Origin: a virus
Virus record (IMG/VR): IMGVR_UViG_3300012363_000018
Location: 1-27,067 of that record
Length of the DNA: 27,067 nucleotides
Reading direction: 5' to 3' (one strand)
Part shown: piece by piece, positions 6,857-13,054 of the stretch
How the letters are laid out: every line of letters starts with the position of its first letter
How positions within the stretch are numbered: position 1 is the stretch's first letter
The notes under the pieces: model-generated
What the model saw: only the letters and a program-made list of their open reading frames with translations
Databases searched by the model: none
What the model was told of the DNA's origin: nothing
Position numbers and translations under genes: made by a program

Positions 6857-7372
6857 TCATTTGTCCCCCGTGTTGACGGTGACGTTGACCTGAACGCCAG
6901 CGATGAGAGCCGCTGCGACATCCTCGGCGGTGGTGCGAGATGCGGGGACTGGATCCTTCGAGAAGCCACCAAAGCCCGCCCCCTTGAACCATTGCTCGGA
7001 GGCGCGGAGGGCGGTGTTCTGGTCGTTGGAGTTGAGCCCGGACTTGAGCGCATTGAACGCGAGCGGTTTCATCGCAATGAACTCTGCATCCATCGCAGTG
7101 AGGTGAGCCTCACGGTAAGCGATGTAGCGGTCATCTTGTGTGATACGGCAGATGGTCGTTACGCTTGTGTGCATCACTTCCGCAATCTCTTTCTGAGAAA
7201 GACCGCGCAGTTCAAGCTGGTAGATCGCGGCCCACTTGGTGTGGATCTCCTCGCGTCTACGTCTGCCACTCTTGTCTCGCCATTCTTCCCTCACGAAATT
7301 CTGGTTGCCTGCTCGACGCTGATGCGGCAAGTGCGGAGGCGCCGGCGGGAAGATCTGGTCAACGATCGACAT
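6857..7372 (-). CDS. Helix-turn-helix protein, possible terminase small subunit
   Basis: The protein has 171 residues from the ATG at 7372, which has GGGAGG six bases upstream. An Arg/Lys-rich N-terminal part (res 25-46) precedes a helix-turn-helix (about res 56-79, GLSQKEIAEVMHTSVTTICR). A helical middle follows (ALKSGLNSNDQNTALRASEQW) and then a short beta-like end (VQVNVTVNTGDK). DNA binding is well supported. Small terminase subunits have this order, but no large terminase gene follows in the window, so a transcription regulator is an alternative. Confidence 0.6.
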   Translation of the reverse strand: MSIVDQIFPPAPPHLPHQRRAGNQNFVREEWRDKSGRRRREEIHTKWAAIYQLELRGLSQKEIAEVMHTSVTTICRITQDDRYIAYREAHLTAMDAEFIAMKPLAFNALKSGLNSNDQNTALRASEQWFKGAGFGGFSKDPVPASRTTAEDVAAALIAGVQVNVTVNTGDK

Positions 7373-7526
7373 ACTCTGCCTCCCGCGGCTGGTGGCAAGT
7401 GGTGGAGGGCGGATCGATCGGTGGGGCGACAGCCCGCAGCACTGCATCCACGCGGGCGGGGTCGTGGCGCCCGAAGTCGGAGCGGAGGAGGAGGTCGCGG
7501 AGGGAGGGACGCGGGGGGCTGGTCAT
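7359..7526 (-). CDS. 55-aa protein, first cistron of the minus-strand operon
   Basis: The ATG at 7526 opens a 55-codon frame (start MTSPPRPSLRDLLLRSDFGR) that ends 14 bases inside the next gene and contains that gene's GGGAGG site. It lies just downstream of a TTGACA-N17-TAGCGT promoter, whose -10 box ends ten bases before the ATG, so the leader would be extremely short. The upstream ribosome site is weak. The protein is soluble and proline-rich, of unknown function. Confidence 0.5.
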   Translation of the reverse strand: MTSPPRPSLRDLLLRSDFGRHDPARVDAVLRAVAPPIDPPSTTCHQPREAEYVDR

Positions 7527-7535
7527 GGCACGCCT

Positions 7536-7564
7536 ACGCTAACAGATGGTGGTCACAGTGTCAA
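7536..7564 (-). promoter_or_regulatory. Sigma70-type promoter for the minus-strand operon
   Basis: Read on the minus strand, a perfect -35 TTGACA (7564-7559) is followed after exactly 17 bases by TAGCGT (7541-7536). The same TTGACA-N17-TAGnnT form occurs at 11968-11996. Transcription would start about 7 bases later, almost at the ATG at 7526. Confidence 0.5.
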
Positions 7565-7649
7565 CGAGGAGTTGAGGTGCGGAGTTCCACGCGGAGGCGG
7601 TAATGCTGACATGTTGCCGTTTCCAGCCACGATTGCAAACCAAGGTGAG

Positions 7650-7678
7650 ATTATATAGATATGGCCGTGGGGGGTCAG
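7650..7678 (-). promoter_or_regulatory. Second promoter for the minus-strand operon
   Basis: On the minus strand, CTGACC (7678-7673) is followed after 17 bases by a perfect TATAAT (7655-7650). A transcript from here would have a leader of about 115 bases before the ATG at 7526. The -35 box overlaps a GGGGG/CCCCC hairpin (about 7670-7686), which could affect expression. Confidence 0.45.
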
Positions 7679-7704
7679 GCACCCCCTCCCACCCCACCCG
7701 GTGA

Positions 7705-7723
7705 TACACTCATGCTGAGTGTA
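7705..7723. promoter_or_regulatory. 19-base palindrome, candidate operator
   Basis: TACACTCA-TGC-TGAGTGTA has perfect eight-base arms and a three-base spacer, the usual form of a repressor operator. The half-site core TGAGTG recurs in the larger inverted repeat at 7813-7886. It lies just upstream of the promoter at 7650-7678. Confidence 0.5.
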
Positions 7724-7812
7724 AGCATTGCAGCAATAATGCAGAGGGTGTTGCGATTGCATGGAGCGCAAGCAATATTGTCGCAACGCTGCAACGACGC
7801 TAGGACGTCACG

Positions 7813-7886
7813 GAGGCTCGCTGAGTGGGGTGTAGCAGCGCAGCTAGGTCGAGGTGGGAGACGCAACACCACACTCAGCGAGGCTC
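7813..7886. repeat. Large inverted repeat in the divergent control region
   Basis: Arms of 21 bases (7813-7833 and 7866-7886) match as inverted copies at 19 positions and enclose 32 bases. The core CTCGCTGAGTG is perfect and contains the same TGAGTG half-site as the palindrome at 7705-7723. A perfect ten-base palindrome GCTGCGCAGC follows at 7914-7923. It could be a two-site operator, an origin element or a transcript hairpin. Confidence 0.5.
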
Positions 7887-7982
7887 GCAGGGCTGCTACC
7901 GTCGATGGAGCAAGCTGCGCAGCATGGAGCGATTGAGGCAGTTGGACGGCGAGCGGATGCGGGCGGCGTGGACCGAGGCACC

Positions 7983-8146
7983 GAGGCACCGGGGTCAACG
8001 CGGCGGGGCATATATTGGATTACAGAAGGGTACTGTAGATATTCACTCTACCTATCTTACACTAACTACTACCTATGGTTAAGGACCTTTCTACCACACC
8101 CTCCCGTACATCAAAACGCCGCCCCCTCCGCCGACCCCGGTGCCTC
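7983..8146. other. AT-rich tract flanked by a 14-base inverted repeat, candidate origin
   Basis: GAGGCACCGGGGTC (7983-7996) and its exact reverse complement (8133-8146) flank 136 bases that hold the most AT-rich tract of this GC-rich intergenic region (about 8010-8085). The tract contains two CTACCTAT repeats. No convincing gene lies between 7527 and 8319. Several frames cross the region but have odd composition and no ribosome site. Use as a replication origin or control site is inference. Confidence 0.35.
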
Positions 8147-8196
8147 AGTGATCGTGTCGCTACGCTCCACGAAGGTTCAGGGTCCACAAAAACCGC

Positions 8197-8226
8197 TTGA
8201 CACGGCGCGCGGGTGTCTGCTACAAC
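8197..8226 (+). promoter_or_regulatory. Promoter for the first plus-strand operon
   Basis: A perfect TTGACA (8197-8202) is followed after 18 bases by TACAAC (8221-8226). It lies about 95 bases before the first well-supported plus-strand start at 8320, and no gene lies between. Confidence 0.45.
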
Positions 8227-8319
8227 TCCACCTAGGCACAGCTGGACCGACCGAGCGACCCGCTCCGTCCCAGAAAGGTGACAACCCTGCTGTGATGGCT
8301 CGTCAACAGGAGCATCCGC

Positions 8320-8439
8320 ATGATCACCAGTAATAGAGCAGCCGCAGAGAGGCTGGCAGAGACCATCAATCGTCAGCGCCAAGCATGGCAAGCACCAGTG
8401 GCGGTGTATCGCTGCAAGCTCGGATGGATCGTAAGATGA
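8320..8439 (+). CDS. 39-aa protein, first gene of the plus-strand operon
   Basis: The ATG has AGGAG seven bases upstream. The peptide (MITSNRAAAERLAETINRQR...) is a basic amphipathic helix followed by QAPVAVYRCKLGWIVR. The next gene's AAAGGAG site begins at its stop codon, which supports tight operon packing. Function is unknown. A small DNA- or protein-binding early peptide is possible. Confidence 0.5.
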   Translation: MITSNRAAAERLAETINRQRQAWQAPVAVYRCKLGWIVR

Positions 8440-8453
8440 AAGGAGAGATCACA

Positions 8454-8612
8454 ATGGATGTGTTCGATAAACACCAGCTTAAAATAGCGCGTGATACCCT
8501 CAAGATGAGTGACGCAGGCGCGCGCATTATGGGTGGTATGACAAAGGACGAAGCCAGGCGCGTAATCCTACGCATCACCGGCAAGCCTACCAAGGAGGAG
8601 AAGCCCACATGA
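8454..8612 (+). CDS. 52-aa phage early protein, unknown function
   Basis: The start at 8454 is set by AAAGGAG eight bases upstream; the longer frame from 8385 overlaps the preceding gene and is not used. The sequence has HQLKIARDTLKMSDAGARIM, then GGMTKDEARRVILRITGK, a helical pattern seen in small phage proteins of unknown function that I recall by its ...TLKMS...MGGMT.EEA... signature. No catalytic motif is visible. Confidence 0.7.
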   Translation: MDVFDKHQLKIARDTLKMSDAGARIMGGMTKDEARRVILRITGKPTKEEKPT

Positions 8613-8683
8613 CACACACAACCCTCGGCACCTATGGTTCCGATTGGGCGCAGTGCGTTCGCTTGCGCCGCTACCACGACTGA
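8609..8683 (+). CDS. Possible 24-aa peptide
   Basis: An ATG overlaps the stop of the previous gene (ATGA), with GGAGGAG nine bases upstream. It encodes 24 residues ending CVRLRRYHD. Translation signals are good but the frame is very short, so it may be chance. Confidence 0.35.
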   Translation: MTHTTLGTYGSDWAQCVRLRRYHD

Positions 8684-8744
8684 CCACAACCATCGCGCCT
8701 CGCCAGTCATGACAGAGAGACATAGTGCAGCAAGGAGAGAACAA

Positions 8745-8885
8745 ATGTACGAAGTTCATGCAGCTTACGATGAAGATCCCAACCACGACGACATGATCGT
8801 CTGCGACAGCCTAGAAGCAGCAAAAGAATTAGCTGCTGACTGCCGCGCCAACGGCGCAATCATCGTCTACATAGCACTTCGCTAG
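8745..8885 (+). CDS. 46-aa acidic protein, unknown function
   Basis: The ATG at 8745 has AAGGAG seven bases upstream. Longer starts at 8709 and 8634 lack a site. The protein starts MYEVHAAYDEDPNHDDMIVC, followed by a helix (SLEAAKELAADCRANGA) and a final strand (IIVYIALR). This suggests a small alpha/beta fold with a YEV strand at the start and an IVYI strand at the end. It is unrecognised. Confidence 0.6.
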   Translation: MYEVHAAYDEDPNHDDMIVCDSLEAAKELAADCRANGAIIVYIALR

Positions 8886-8925
8886 TCCTGCTTTCATGGC
8901 TAGTTAGCTAGAAGGAACTGTCATC

Positions 8926-9117
8926 ATGTCAACACCCTTGTTCAGCAAACGCCACTACGAATGGCTCGCGGCGTTCGCCCGCGATCAACTATCCGCCGCA
9001 GACGTTGCCGCCTTAGCGCGTGCCCTTGCAAGTACTAACCCACGTTTTGATGCTGCCAAGTTTCGCACTGCCGCAAACCCCAACGAACCTTTGCGTAGGA
9101 CGCCATACCATGCCTGA
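8926..9117 (+). CDS. 63-aa conserved phage-type protein
   Basis: The sequence contains LFSKRHYEWLAAFARDQL and later ASTNPRFDAAKFRTAA. The pair HYE...NPRFD..+F is a signature I know from many small uncharacterised phage proteins. AAGGAA precedes the ATG. It is helical and soluble. Its stop lies eight bases inside the next gene. Function is unknown. Confidence 0.7.
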   Translation: MSTPLFSKRHYEWLAAFARDQLSAADVAALARALASTNPRFDAAKFRTAANPNEPLRRTPYHA

Positions 9118-9322
9118 CACCCCCGCCACTCACTCCCTGTCCCGCTCGGAGGCGCTCTGCGCCTTCGACGCGGAGTTGGAACGTCTAGTCGTCGCCGGGG
9201 CGCTCGATATGGCTGCGATGCAATCTCTCCGCGTCGCTGCCATCACCTATGGTCACGCGTGCGCGAGCGAAGTCCTGCGCACGATGCAGACCTACACCCG
9301 CAGCCTCCTAGGAGACACTTAG
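9110..9322 (+). CDS. 70-aa helical protein, unknown function
   Basis: The ATG at 9110 overlaps the previous stop and has AGGA about ten bases upstream. The sequence is almost all helix (SLSRSEALCAFDAELERLVV, then ALDMAAMQSLRVAAITYGHA). It has no charged cluster or metal site and no recognised family. Confidence 0.6.
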   Translation: MPDTPATHSLSRSEALCAFDAELERLVVAGALDMAAMQSLRVAAITYGHACASEVLRTMQTYTRSLLGDT

Positions 9323-9326
9323 CCCA

Positions 9327-9671
9327 ATGTCCCGTCAAGACACCCGCCCCGACTACCGCCACTTCCCCTCAGAGTACAGCGACCTACTCTACCAATACGC
9401 CCGCGACGGCCAAGCCACTCTCGGCCCAATGCCGCGCAACGCTGCGCTCTCCGCCCGTCGCGACATGTACCGCTTTAAGATGTTTCTCATGCACGGCATC
9501 GACGCAGACCCCGAAGACGCACACTGTCGCGCCCTCCTCGCCATCGCCGTGCGTGCTGTCATTCACGTCGAACCTGTAGCAACGGAGGAACCCACCGGAA
9601 CCCACATGCTCGTTGTAACTACTAACCCGATCGTCGCAGCGATGCAAGCGATCCAGAACGCAAAGGAATGA
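9327..9671 (+). CDS. 114-aa protein, unknown function
   Basis: The start at 9327 lies five bases after the previous stop, with AGGAG in the previous gene's end. It has a polar N-terminus (RQDTRPDYRHFPSEYSDLLY), a helical middle (DMYRFKMFLMHGIDADPEDA) and a Thr/Ala-rich C-terminal part. It is soluble, with no motif I recognise. Codon use follows the neighbours. Confidence 0.65.
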   Translation: MSRQDTRPDYRHFPSEYSDLLYQYARDGQATLGPMPRNAALSARRDMYRFKMFLMHGIDADPEDAHCRALLAIAVRAVIHVEPVATEEPTGTHMLVVTTNPIVAAMQAIQNAKE

Positions 9672-9677
9672 TCCACC

Positions 9678-10040
9678 ATGCGCTCCAAACCCCGCTCACT
9701 GACTAACAATGTCCCCATCGAAGAGATCCGCGAAAAGCTAGGGATGACACAACAAGAGTTCAGCGTCGCCCTTGGCTTCTTCACCTCAGGCGGCTACTAC
9801 GCCGCTCTCCACAACAGTGCCGGTTGCAGCAACCAACTCCTCCTTGCCGCCGAGGGTCTAGCGGCCCGCATCGCGCCACCGTCTCCCCCATCAATGGCAC
9901 CTTCCCCTGAGGTGTTATATCTCCTCGTAACGATTTCAGGCGAGGAGATCATTGCCTCGGAGGCACTCCCAGCCGTCACACATCGGCTCACAATGAACGG
10001 TGTCGCCTACGTCCTCCTTCCCGCCTCCCTCTTTGAATAG
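9678..10040 (+). CDS. XRE-like helix-turn-helix protein
   Basis: The protein has 120 residues. Residues 14-45 (IEEIREKLGMTQQEFSVALG, then FTSGGYYAALHN) fit an XRE/Cro-type helix-turn-helix: the GMTQQEFS turn and a recognition helix. The C-terminal 60 residues form beta-like strands that may dimerise (LYLLVTISGEEIIA, VAYVLLPASLF). An early-region regulator is likely, possibly the ligand of the operator-like palindromes at 7705 or 11849; this link is inference. The AAAGGA site lies about 12 bases upstream. Confidence 0.6.
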   Translation: MRSKPRSLTNNVPIEEIREKLGMTQQEFSVALGFFTSGGYYAALHNSAGCSNQLLLAAEGLAARIAPPSPPSMAPSPEVLYLLVTISGEEIIASEALPAVTHRLTMNGVAYVLLPASLFE

Positions 10041-10052
10041 GAGTAACCTCAC

Positions 10053-10373
10053 ATGTCCAGCCCCATTGACAACGCCATCCGCGTCGCCACAGAAACATTC
10101 GCCTCCGAACTCATGCGCTACCGCACCCGCACCGGTCGAAGTGCTGGTTACTCCACCGACCGGATCACCCTCGCCGTCACGGTAGGCGACAAGCTGGCCG
10201 TCGAACTCACCTTCGGAGGCGAGTACGGCACCAACAACGTGCGAGCTGCTACCCTCGGCGCCCTCATGGACGAAGCCTACCGCCGCCAAGGCTTCGACGA
10301 CAGGGAAGCCGGCCGACTGCAAGCTGCCTCCGACGCCCTCCGCTCCCTCCCAGCGCCGAGCACCGAGCAATGA
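10053..10373 (+). CDS. 106-aa protein, unknown function
   Basis: It follows the HTH gene after 12 bases, with AGGAGT before the ATG. It has a helix (NAIRVATETFASELMRYRTR), a strand pair (ITLAVTVGDKLAVELTFGGE) and C-terminal helices (LGALMDEAYRRQGF). It is soluble, with no recognised family. Its end overlaps the next start (ATGA). Confidence 0.6.
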   Translation: MSSPIDNAIRVATETFASELMRYRTRTGRSAGYSTDRITLAVTVGDKLAVELTFGGEYGTNNVRAATLGALMDEAYRRQGFDDREAGRLQAASDALRSLPAPSTEQ

Positions 10374-10579
10374 GCGCCAAACTCGGCCATTGGGCAAGTC
10401 AGAACGACTACGACTACTGCCCCTGCCACAACGACGCCCCGGACCCTTGCCCCGCTTGCGGCGCAACTGTCGAGCCGCAGGACCGCTGGCCGTACGGGTG
10501 CTGCCAACTGCCAAGCCGCCCGCACGATTATGGCTTGCGGATCATCCTTGTCGACAAACACACAGGCAAACCGATCTAA
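10370..10579 (+). CDS. Small Cys-rich, probably zinc-binding protein
   Basis: The protein has 69 residues. C17, C19, H20, C27 and C30 form a knuckle-rich segment (CPCHNDAPDPCPACG), and C44 and C45 follow (DRWPYGCC). The spacing suggests at least one zinc site. The start is in an ATGA overlap. Function is unknown; such phage zinc-ribbon peptides often modulate host proteins, but nothing here shows that. Confidence 0.6.
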   Translation: MSAKLGHWASQNDYDYCPCHNDAPDPCPACGATVEPQDRWPYGCCQLPSRPHDYGLRIILVDKHTGKPI

Positions 10580-10584
10580 AGCAC

Positions 10585-10613
10585 TTGCACCTTGGCGGGC
10601 GACACGTTATATA
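10585..10613 (+). promoter_or_regulatory. Strong internal promoter directly upstream of an ATG
   Basis: TTGCAC (10585-10590), 17 bases, then TATATA (10608-10613). The expected start point, about seven bases past the -10 box, coincides with the ATG at 10620, so the transcript could be leaderless. The only AGGA is two bases from the ATG, too close for normal initiation. Confidence 0.5.
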
Positions 10614-10619
10614 TAGGAC

Positions 10620-10802
10620 ATGTCGCCCGTCACCCTCTCAATCCTCCCCCTCGGCTGCGGCACGTTCGCCGTCGTCATCGCTTGCGCCGGTCAACTCCCC
10701 CACGTTGCCCTGACCGACGACCTTGAGGCATGCCGCCTCGCCCAGCGCACGCTCTGCCAGCGTGCCGCGCTTCCGCAGGACGCTCCCCGCAGGGCTGCCT
10801 AA
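10620..10802 (+). CDS. 60-aa protein, possibly from a leaderless transcript
   Basis: The frame begins at the predicted transcription start. The sequence has a hydrophobic first third (TLSILPLGCGTFAVVIACAG) and a helical basic remainder (DLEACRLAQRTLCQRAAL). Four cysteines are scattered. The stop codon TAA lies in the loop of a perfect hairpin. No family is recognised. Coding status rests on the promoter and on codon composition, so it is moderate. Confidence 0.45.
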   Translation: MSPVTLSILPLGCGTFAVVIACAGQLPHVALTDDLEACRLAQRTLCQRAALPQDAPRRAA

Positions 10803-10811
10803 GGCAGCCTT
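10791..10811 (+). promoter_or_regulatory. Hairpin with the stop codon in its loop
   Basis: GGCTGCC-TAA-GGCAGCC (10793-10809) is a perfect seven-base stem that extends by one G-U and one A-U pair. The loop is the TAA stop of the preceding gene. No T-run follows, so it is not a classical terminator. It may be an mRNA 3'-end stabiliser or attenuator. Confidence 0.45.
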
Positions 10812-10887
10812 GCAAGGAACGCCAAGCGTCCCCCGGTTCGCCGGCACCGGCACCGGTTCCCTGTCTCCCTATCTAGGAGCTACCCTC

Positions 10888-11529
10888 ATGGCCACCACGA
10901 CCAAGGTTCGCAAAGTGACTGCCGGCCTCAACGACGCCGGCCACGGCACATTCGCTTTCCATCACAAGCCAGACGCAAACGGCGTGCAAGGCATTGCCGA
11001 TACCACGACCCTGGACCCAGCGCACATTCACGACAGCCTCGTCCACACCCTCGCCCTCCGGGGCGTCAGCGACGTACTCGCGGTCCGTGTCCAGCGCCTC
11101 GAAAACCCCACCGCCTCAGAGATCCGCGCCGCCTACGACAAGCTGATCTCCGAGCTCCACGATGGCACCTGGACCCCCGGCCGCTCCTTCGAGGCAGCCG
11201 AGCCCGACGACATGGTGCTGGCACTCGCGGAGGTGACGGGGCAACCAACCCACGTCATTCAAGCCACCATCGACGCGGAGTTGGACAAGGTCCAGACCAA
11301 CGTTGACGGCAGCCCCAAGCGCGACAAGGCTGGCCGTGTGGTTCACGTCAACAGCAAGGCGAAGCTCTACAAGGCGTTCGAGACTGAGCCCCGCGTGAAG
11401 TCGGCGCTGTCAAAGATCCTCGCTGAGAAAGCCCGGCGCATGGCTGCCGAGGGGCGCAAGCCGTCCGATGCCCCCACTGGCGCGCTCGCCCTGTTCGGCG
11501 CTCCAGCGACCGCCGCTGCGGCGCAGTAG
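10888..11529 (+). CDS. 213-aa conserved early protein, unknown function
   Basis: The start at 10888 has TAGGAG eight bases upstream. The frame is open further up to 10723, but that part covers another frame's gene. It is a soluble protein with alternating strand and helix: a VRKVTAGLNDAGHGTFAFHH start, a long helical middle (TASEIRAAYDKLISELHDG), a charged SPKRDKAGRVVHVNSKAKLY segment and an Ala-rich tail. This is the largest gene of the first plus-strand operon. I do not recognise it; nucleic-acid binding is possible from the basic helices. Confidence 0.7.
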   Translation: MATTTKVRKVTAGLNDAGHGTFAFHHKPDANGVQGIADTTTLDPAHIHDSLVHTLALRGVSDVLAVRVQRLENPTASEIRAAYDKLISELHDGTWTPGRSFEAAEPDDMVLALAEVTGQPTHVIQATIDAELDKVQTNVDGSPKRDKAGRVVHVNSKAKLYKAFETEPRVKSALSKILAEKARRMAAEGRKPSDAPTGALALFGAPATAAAAQ

Positions 11530-11538
11530 GAGGATTAG

Positions 11539-11709
11539 ATGACGACCAAGCTCCAGATCGTGCTTGCCGTTGCCGCACTCATTTTAGTGGCAGCGCCTAT
11601 CGCCAAGGCAGGGACCAATTGTCAGGTAATAGGCAACCAAGTCTTTTGCAGCGGCGACAGTGGCAACACACACTGTCAGAGGATCGGCGATCAGATCTTC
11701 TGCAACTAA
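11539..11709 (+). CDS. 56-aa secreted protein with duplicated Cys motif
   Basis: AGGAGGA precedes the ATG. Residues 1-24 (MTTKLQIVLAVAALILVAAP, then IAKA) are a Sec signal peptide. The mature 32 residues contain two copies of a CxxIGxQxFC unit (CQVIGNQVFC and CQRIGDQIFC), so two disulfides are likely after export. It is the last gene before the terminator. Function is unknown. Periplasmic interference with the host or superinfection control are possible roles, not shown. Confidence 0.65.
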   Translation: MTTKLQIVLAVAALILVAAPIAKAGTNCQVIGNQVFCSGDSGNTHCQRIGDQIFCN

Positions 11710-11746
11710 CCCTGGCAGGACTGCTTCCCCCCTTGCCAGCAACCTT

Positions 11747-11773
11747 GGCCCCCTTCGGGGGGCCTCTCTTTTT
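11747..11773 (+). terminator. Intrinsic terminator of the first plus-strand operon
   Basis: GGCCCCC-TTCG-GGGGGCC forms a seven-base perfect stem with a UUCG tetraloop, followed directly by TCTCTTTTT. This is a textbook rho-independent terminator, placed 37 bases after the last gene. Confidence 0.9.
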
Positions 11774-11848
11774 ATCTCGACAACCTCCCTCAACTGGCGT
11801 ACTATCATTTCACGGCCAAGCATGCTCGTGGCCGTCCAGCCCTGCCGT

Positions 11849-11930
11849 AGAGTGAAACTCACTCTCGGTTGTGGAGCACCCCTCCCGCCGAGAGTGAACC
11901 ACTAGGACTCTCGCGCGAGTTGAACGTTCA
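11849..11930. promoter_or_regulatory. Cluster of dyads upstream of the replication operon
   Basis: Four symmetric elements lie in 82 bases: AGAGTGA-AAC-TCACTCT (11849-11865), CACTCTCGG/CCGAGAGTG arms (11860-11868, 11888-11896), the perfect palindrome CTCGCGCGAG (11910-11919) and the perfect palindrome TGAACGTTCA (11921-11930). They sit between the terminator and a TTGACA promoter, where repressor or activator sites are expected. The rest of 11774-12024 holds no supported gene. Confidence 0.5.
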
Positions 11931-11967
11931 CGGTTTGCCCCAACCGGCTCAACCCGTCAACATTCGC

Positions 11968-11996
11968 TTGACACCCTCGCCTCGCCCTGCTAGGCT
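11968..11996 (+). promoter_or_regulatory. Promoter of the replication/recombination operon
   Basis: TTGACA (11968-11973), 17 bases, TAGGCT (11991-11996). It has the same layout as the promoter at 7536-7564. The leader to the ATG at 12025 would be about 22 bases and contains TAGGAG. Confidence 0.55.
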
Positions 11997-12024
11997 CTCC
12001 GAAATCCTCTAGGAGCCCCGCCCA

Positions 12025-12405
12025 ATGGCCGGTCGCACCCTCCCCGTCACGACCCCCGCCCCGCTCTCGCTCGACAGCCTCATGGCCCGCGTGGGCGTCC
12101 GCGAGCAGCCGCACGCCCGCCGATCGGCGCCGCCCTCTGGCGCGCCCGCGCACGCCCCCCTGGCCACCCCCCGCGCCCTCCGCGATTCCCCCACCTCCAT
12201 CGTCCTCCAGACCTGCATCAGCCATTGCGCTTGCGGCGCCCTCCATCGCTCTCCCGCCCCCTACATACTCGCTCGCTACTCCCCCAACGAGCACTCCTAC
12301 CGCTATTCCCGCGCAGACGTGGACAACGATCCCGCACTAGCCAGCCTCCCCCGAGAGCAGCGCGAGCTTCACACCAATGTCCCATTCTGCGAGGAGTGCT
12401 TCTAG
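12025..12405 (+). CDS. Zinc-ribbon-like protein, unknown function
   Basis: The protein has 126 residues. The N-terminal half is Pro/Ala/Arg-rich and looks disordered. The C-terminal half has C64, C68, C70 (QTCISHCACG) and C122, C125 (PFCEECF), which fits one zinc-ribbon-like site. The AGGAG site is well placed. As first gene after the promoter it may act early. I do not recognise a family. Confidence 0.6.
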   Translation: MAGRTLPVTTPAPLSLDSLMARVGVREQPHARRSAPPSGAPAHAPLATPRALRDSPTSIVLQTCISHCACGALHRSPAPYILARYSPNEHSYRYSRADVDNDPALASLPREQRELHTNVPFCEECF

Positions 12406-12435
12406 CATGACTCCCCCCGGATAGGAGCGCCCTCC

Positions 12436-12627
12436 GTGCCAATGCCACACCGCCCTGATGGCCCCACCCGCACCTTCTACGCCCGCATTCCGTGCTGGCT
12501 CTACGATGAACTCCACATTCTCCTCTGCGACCCGCGCTCCGGGCGCGCTCGCTACGGCACATGGAGCAAGTCCGTAGAACACGCCCTCACCCAATGGGTC
12601 GACAGCCAGAAAGTCTCCCCGCCATGA
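12436..12627 (+). CDS. Small ribbon-helix-helix-like protein
   Basis: The protein has 63 residues from a GTG with AGGAG eight bases upstream; the ATG at 12442 is less well spaced. The pattern TFYARIPCWLYDELHILLCD, then RARYGTWSKSVEHALTQWV has a strand with an RIP-type start followed by two helices, like small phage or plasmid RHH proteins. DNA binding is inferred. It overlaps the next gene by four bases. Confidence 0.55.
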   Translation: MPMPHRPDGPTRTFYARIPCWLYDELHILLCDPRSGRARYGTWSKSVEHALTQWVDSQKVSPP

Positions 12628-12815
12628 TCCCCGCCATTCGCCCGTCCGTGCCACCCGAAGGGTGGCCATCAGACCCCGTAGATCCGCCCGACTGGCGCGC
12701 CCCTCCTATCGCCCGCACCCTCGTCATCGTCGCTGGTGCCCTCGCCGGCTGGGTTTGCGTCTGCGCCTTCGCCCTCCTCTCCGTCGCCCTCATCGCTGGG
12801 ATCGTGACGCCATGA
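12624..12815 (+). CDS. 63-aa single-pass membrane protein
   Basis: The start is in an ATGA overlap. A proline-rich cytoplasmic part (VPPEGWPSDPVDPPDWRAPP) precedes one long hydrophobic stretch (about res 31-58, TLVIVAGALAGWVCVCAFAL onward). Function is unknown. It lies among cytoplasmic replication-region genes. Confidence 0.6.
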   Translation: MIPAIRPSVPPEGWPSDPVDPPDWRAPPIARTLVIVAGALAGWVCVCAFALLSVALIAGIVTP

Positions 12816-13051
12816 GTGACACCACCCTCGACACCGCTGCCCGCCTCACCGACATCCGCCTCCGCATCTACAACCGCGAGCGGATCACCCCAGCTGAGAT
12901 GCGATCAATCCTCCTCGACATCGCGCGCGACCGCGAGAGTGCTTCCAAGCTCTCAGTCAAAGCCCGCCGCGATGCGAAGAAGGCTGTTTCGTCCAACGCT
13001 GCCACCGCTCCCTCCATCGACATCGACTCGATGTTCTCCATAAAGTCCTAG
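12812..13051 (+). CDS. 79-aa helical protein, unknown function
   Basis: The start is in an ATGA overlap. The sequence is TAARLTDIRLRIYNRERITP, then AEMRSILLDIARDRESASKL and a basic KARRDAKKA tail. Small phage proteins with the order RL..IR.....IT..EMR..L...R.. are familiar as hypothetical. DNA or protein contact through the basic tail is possible. Confidence 0.65.
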   Translation: MSDTTLDTAARLTDIRLRIYNRERITPAEMRSILLDIARDRESASKLSVKARRDAKKAVSSNAATAPSIDIDSMFSIKS

Positions 13052-13054
13052 CTC

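Noticed and set aside
7600-8320. tRNA gene or CRISPR array in the control region
   Set aside because: No cloverleaf with a GTTCRANNC arm and no regularly spaced repeats were found by eye.
7854-8333. Plus-strand frame of 159 codons in the control region
   Set aside because: It has no ribosome site, unlikely composition and covers dyads and a promoter.
8062-8710. Two minus-strand frames (109 and 114 codons)
   Set aside because: They are antisense to small plus-strand genes with good ribosome sites.
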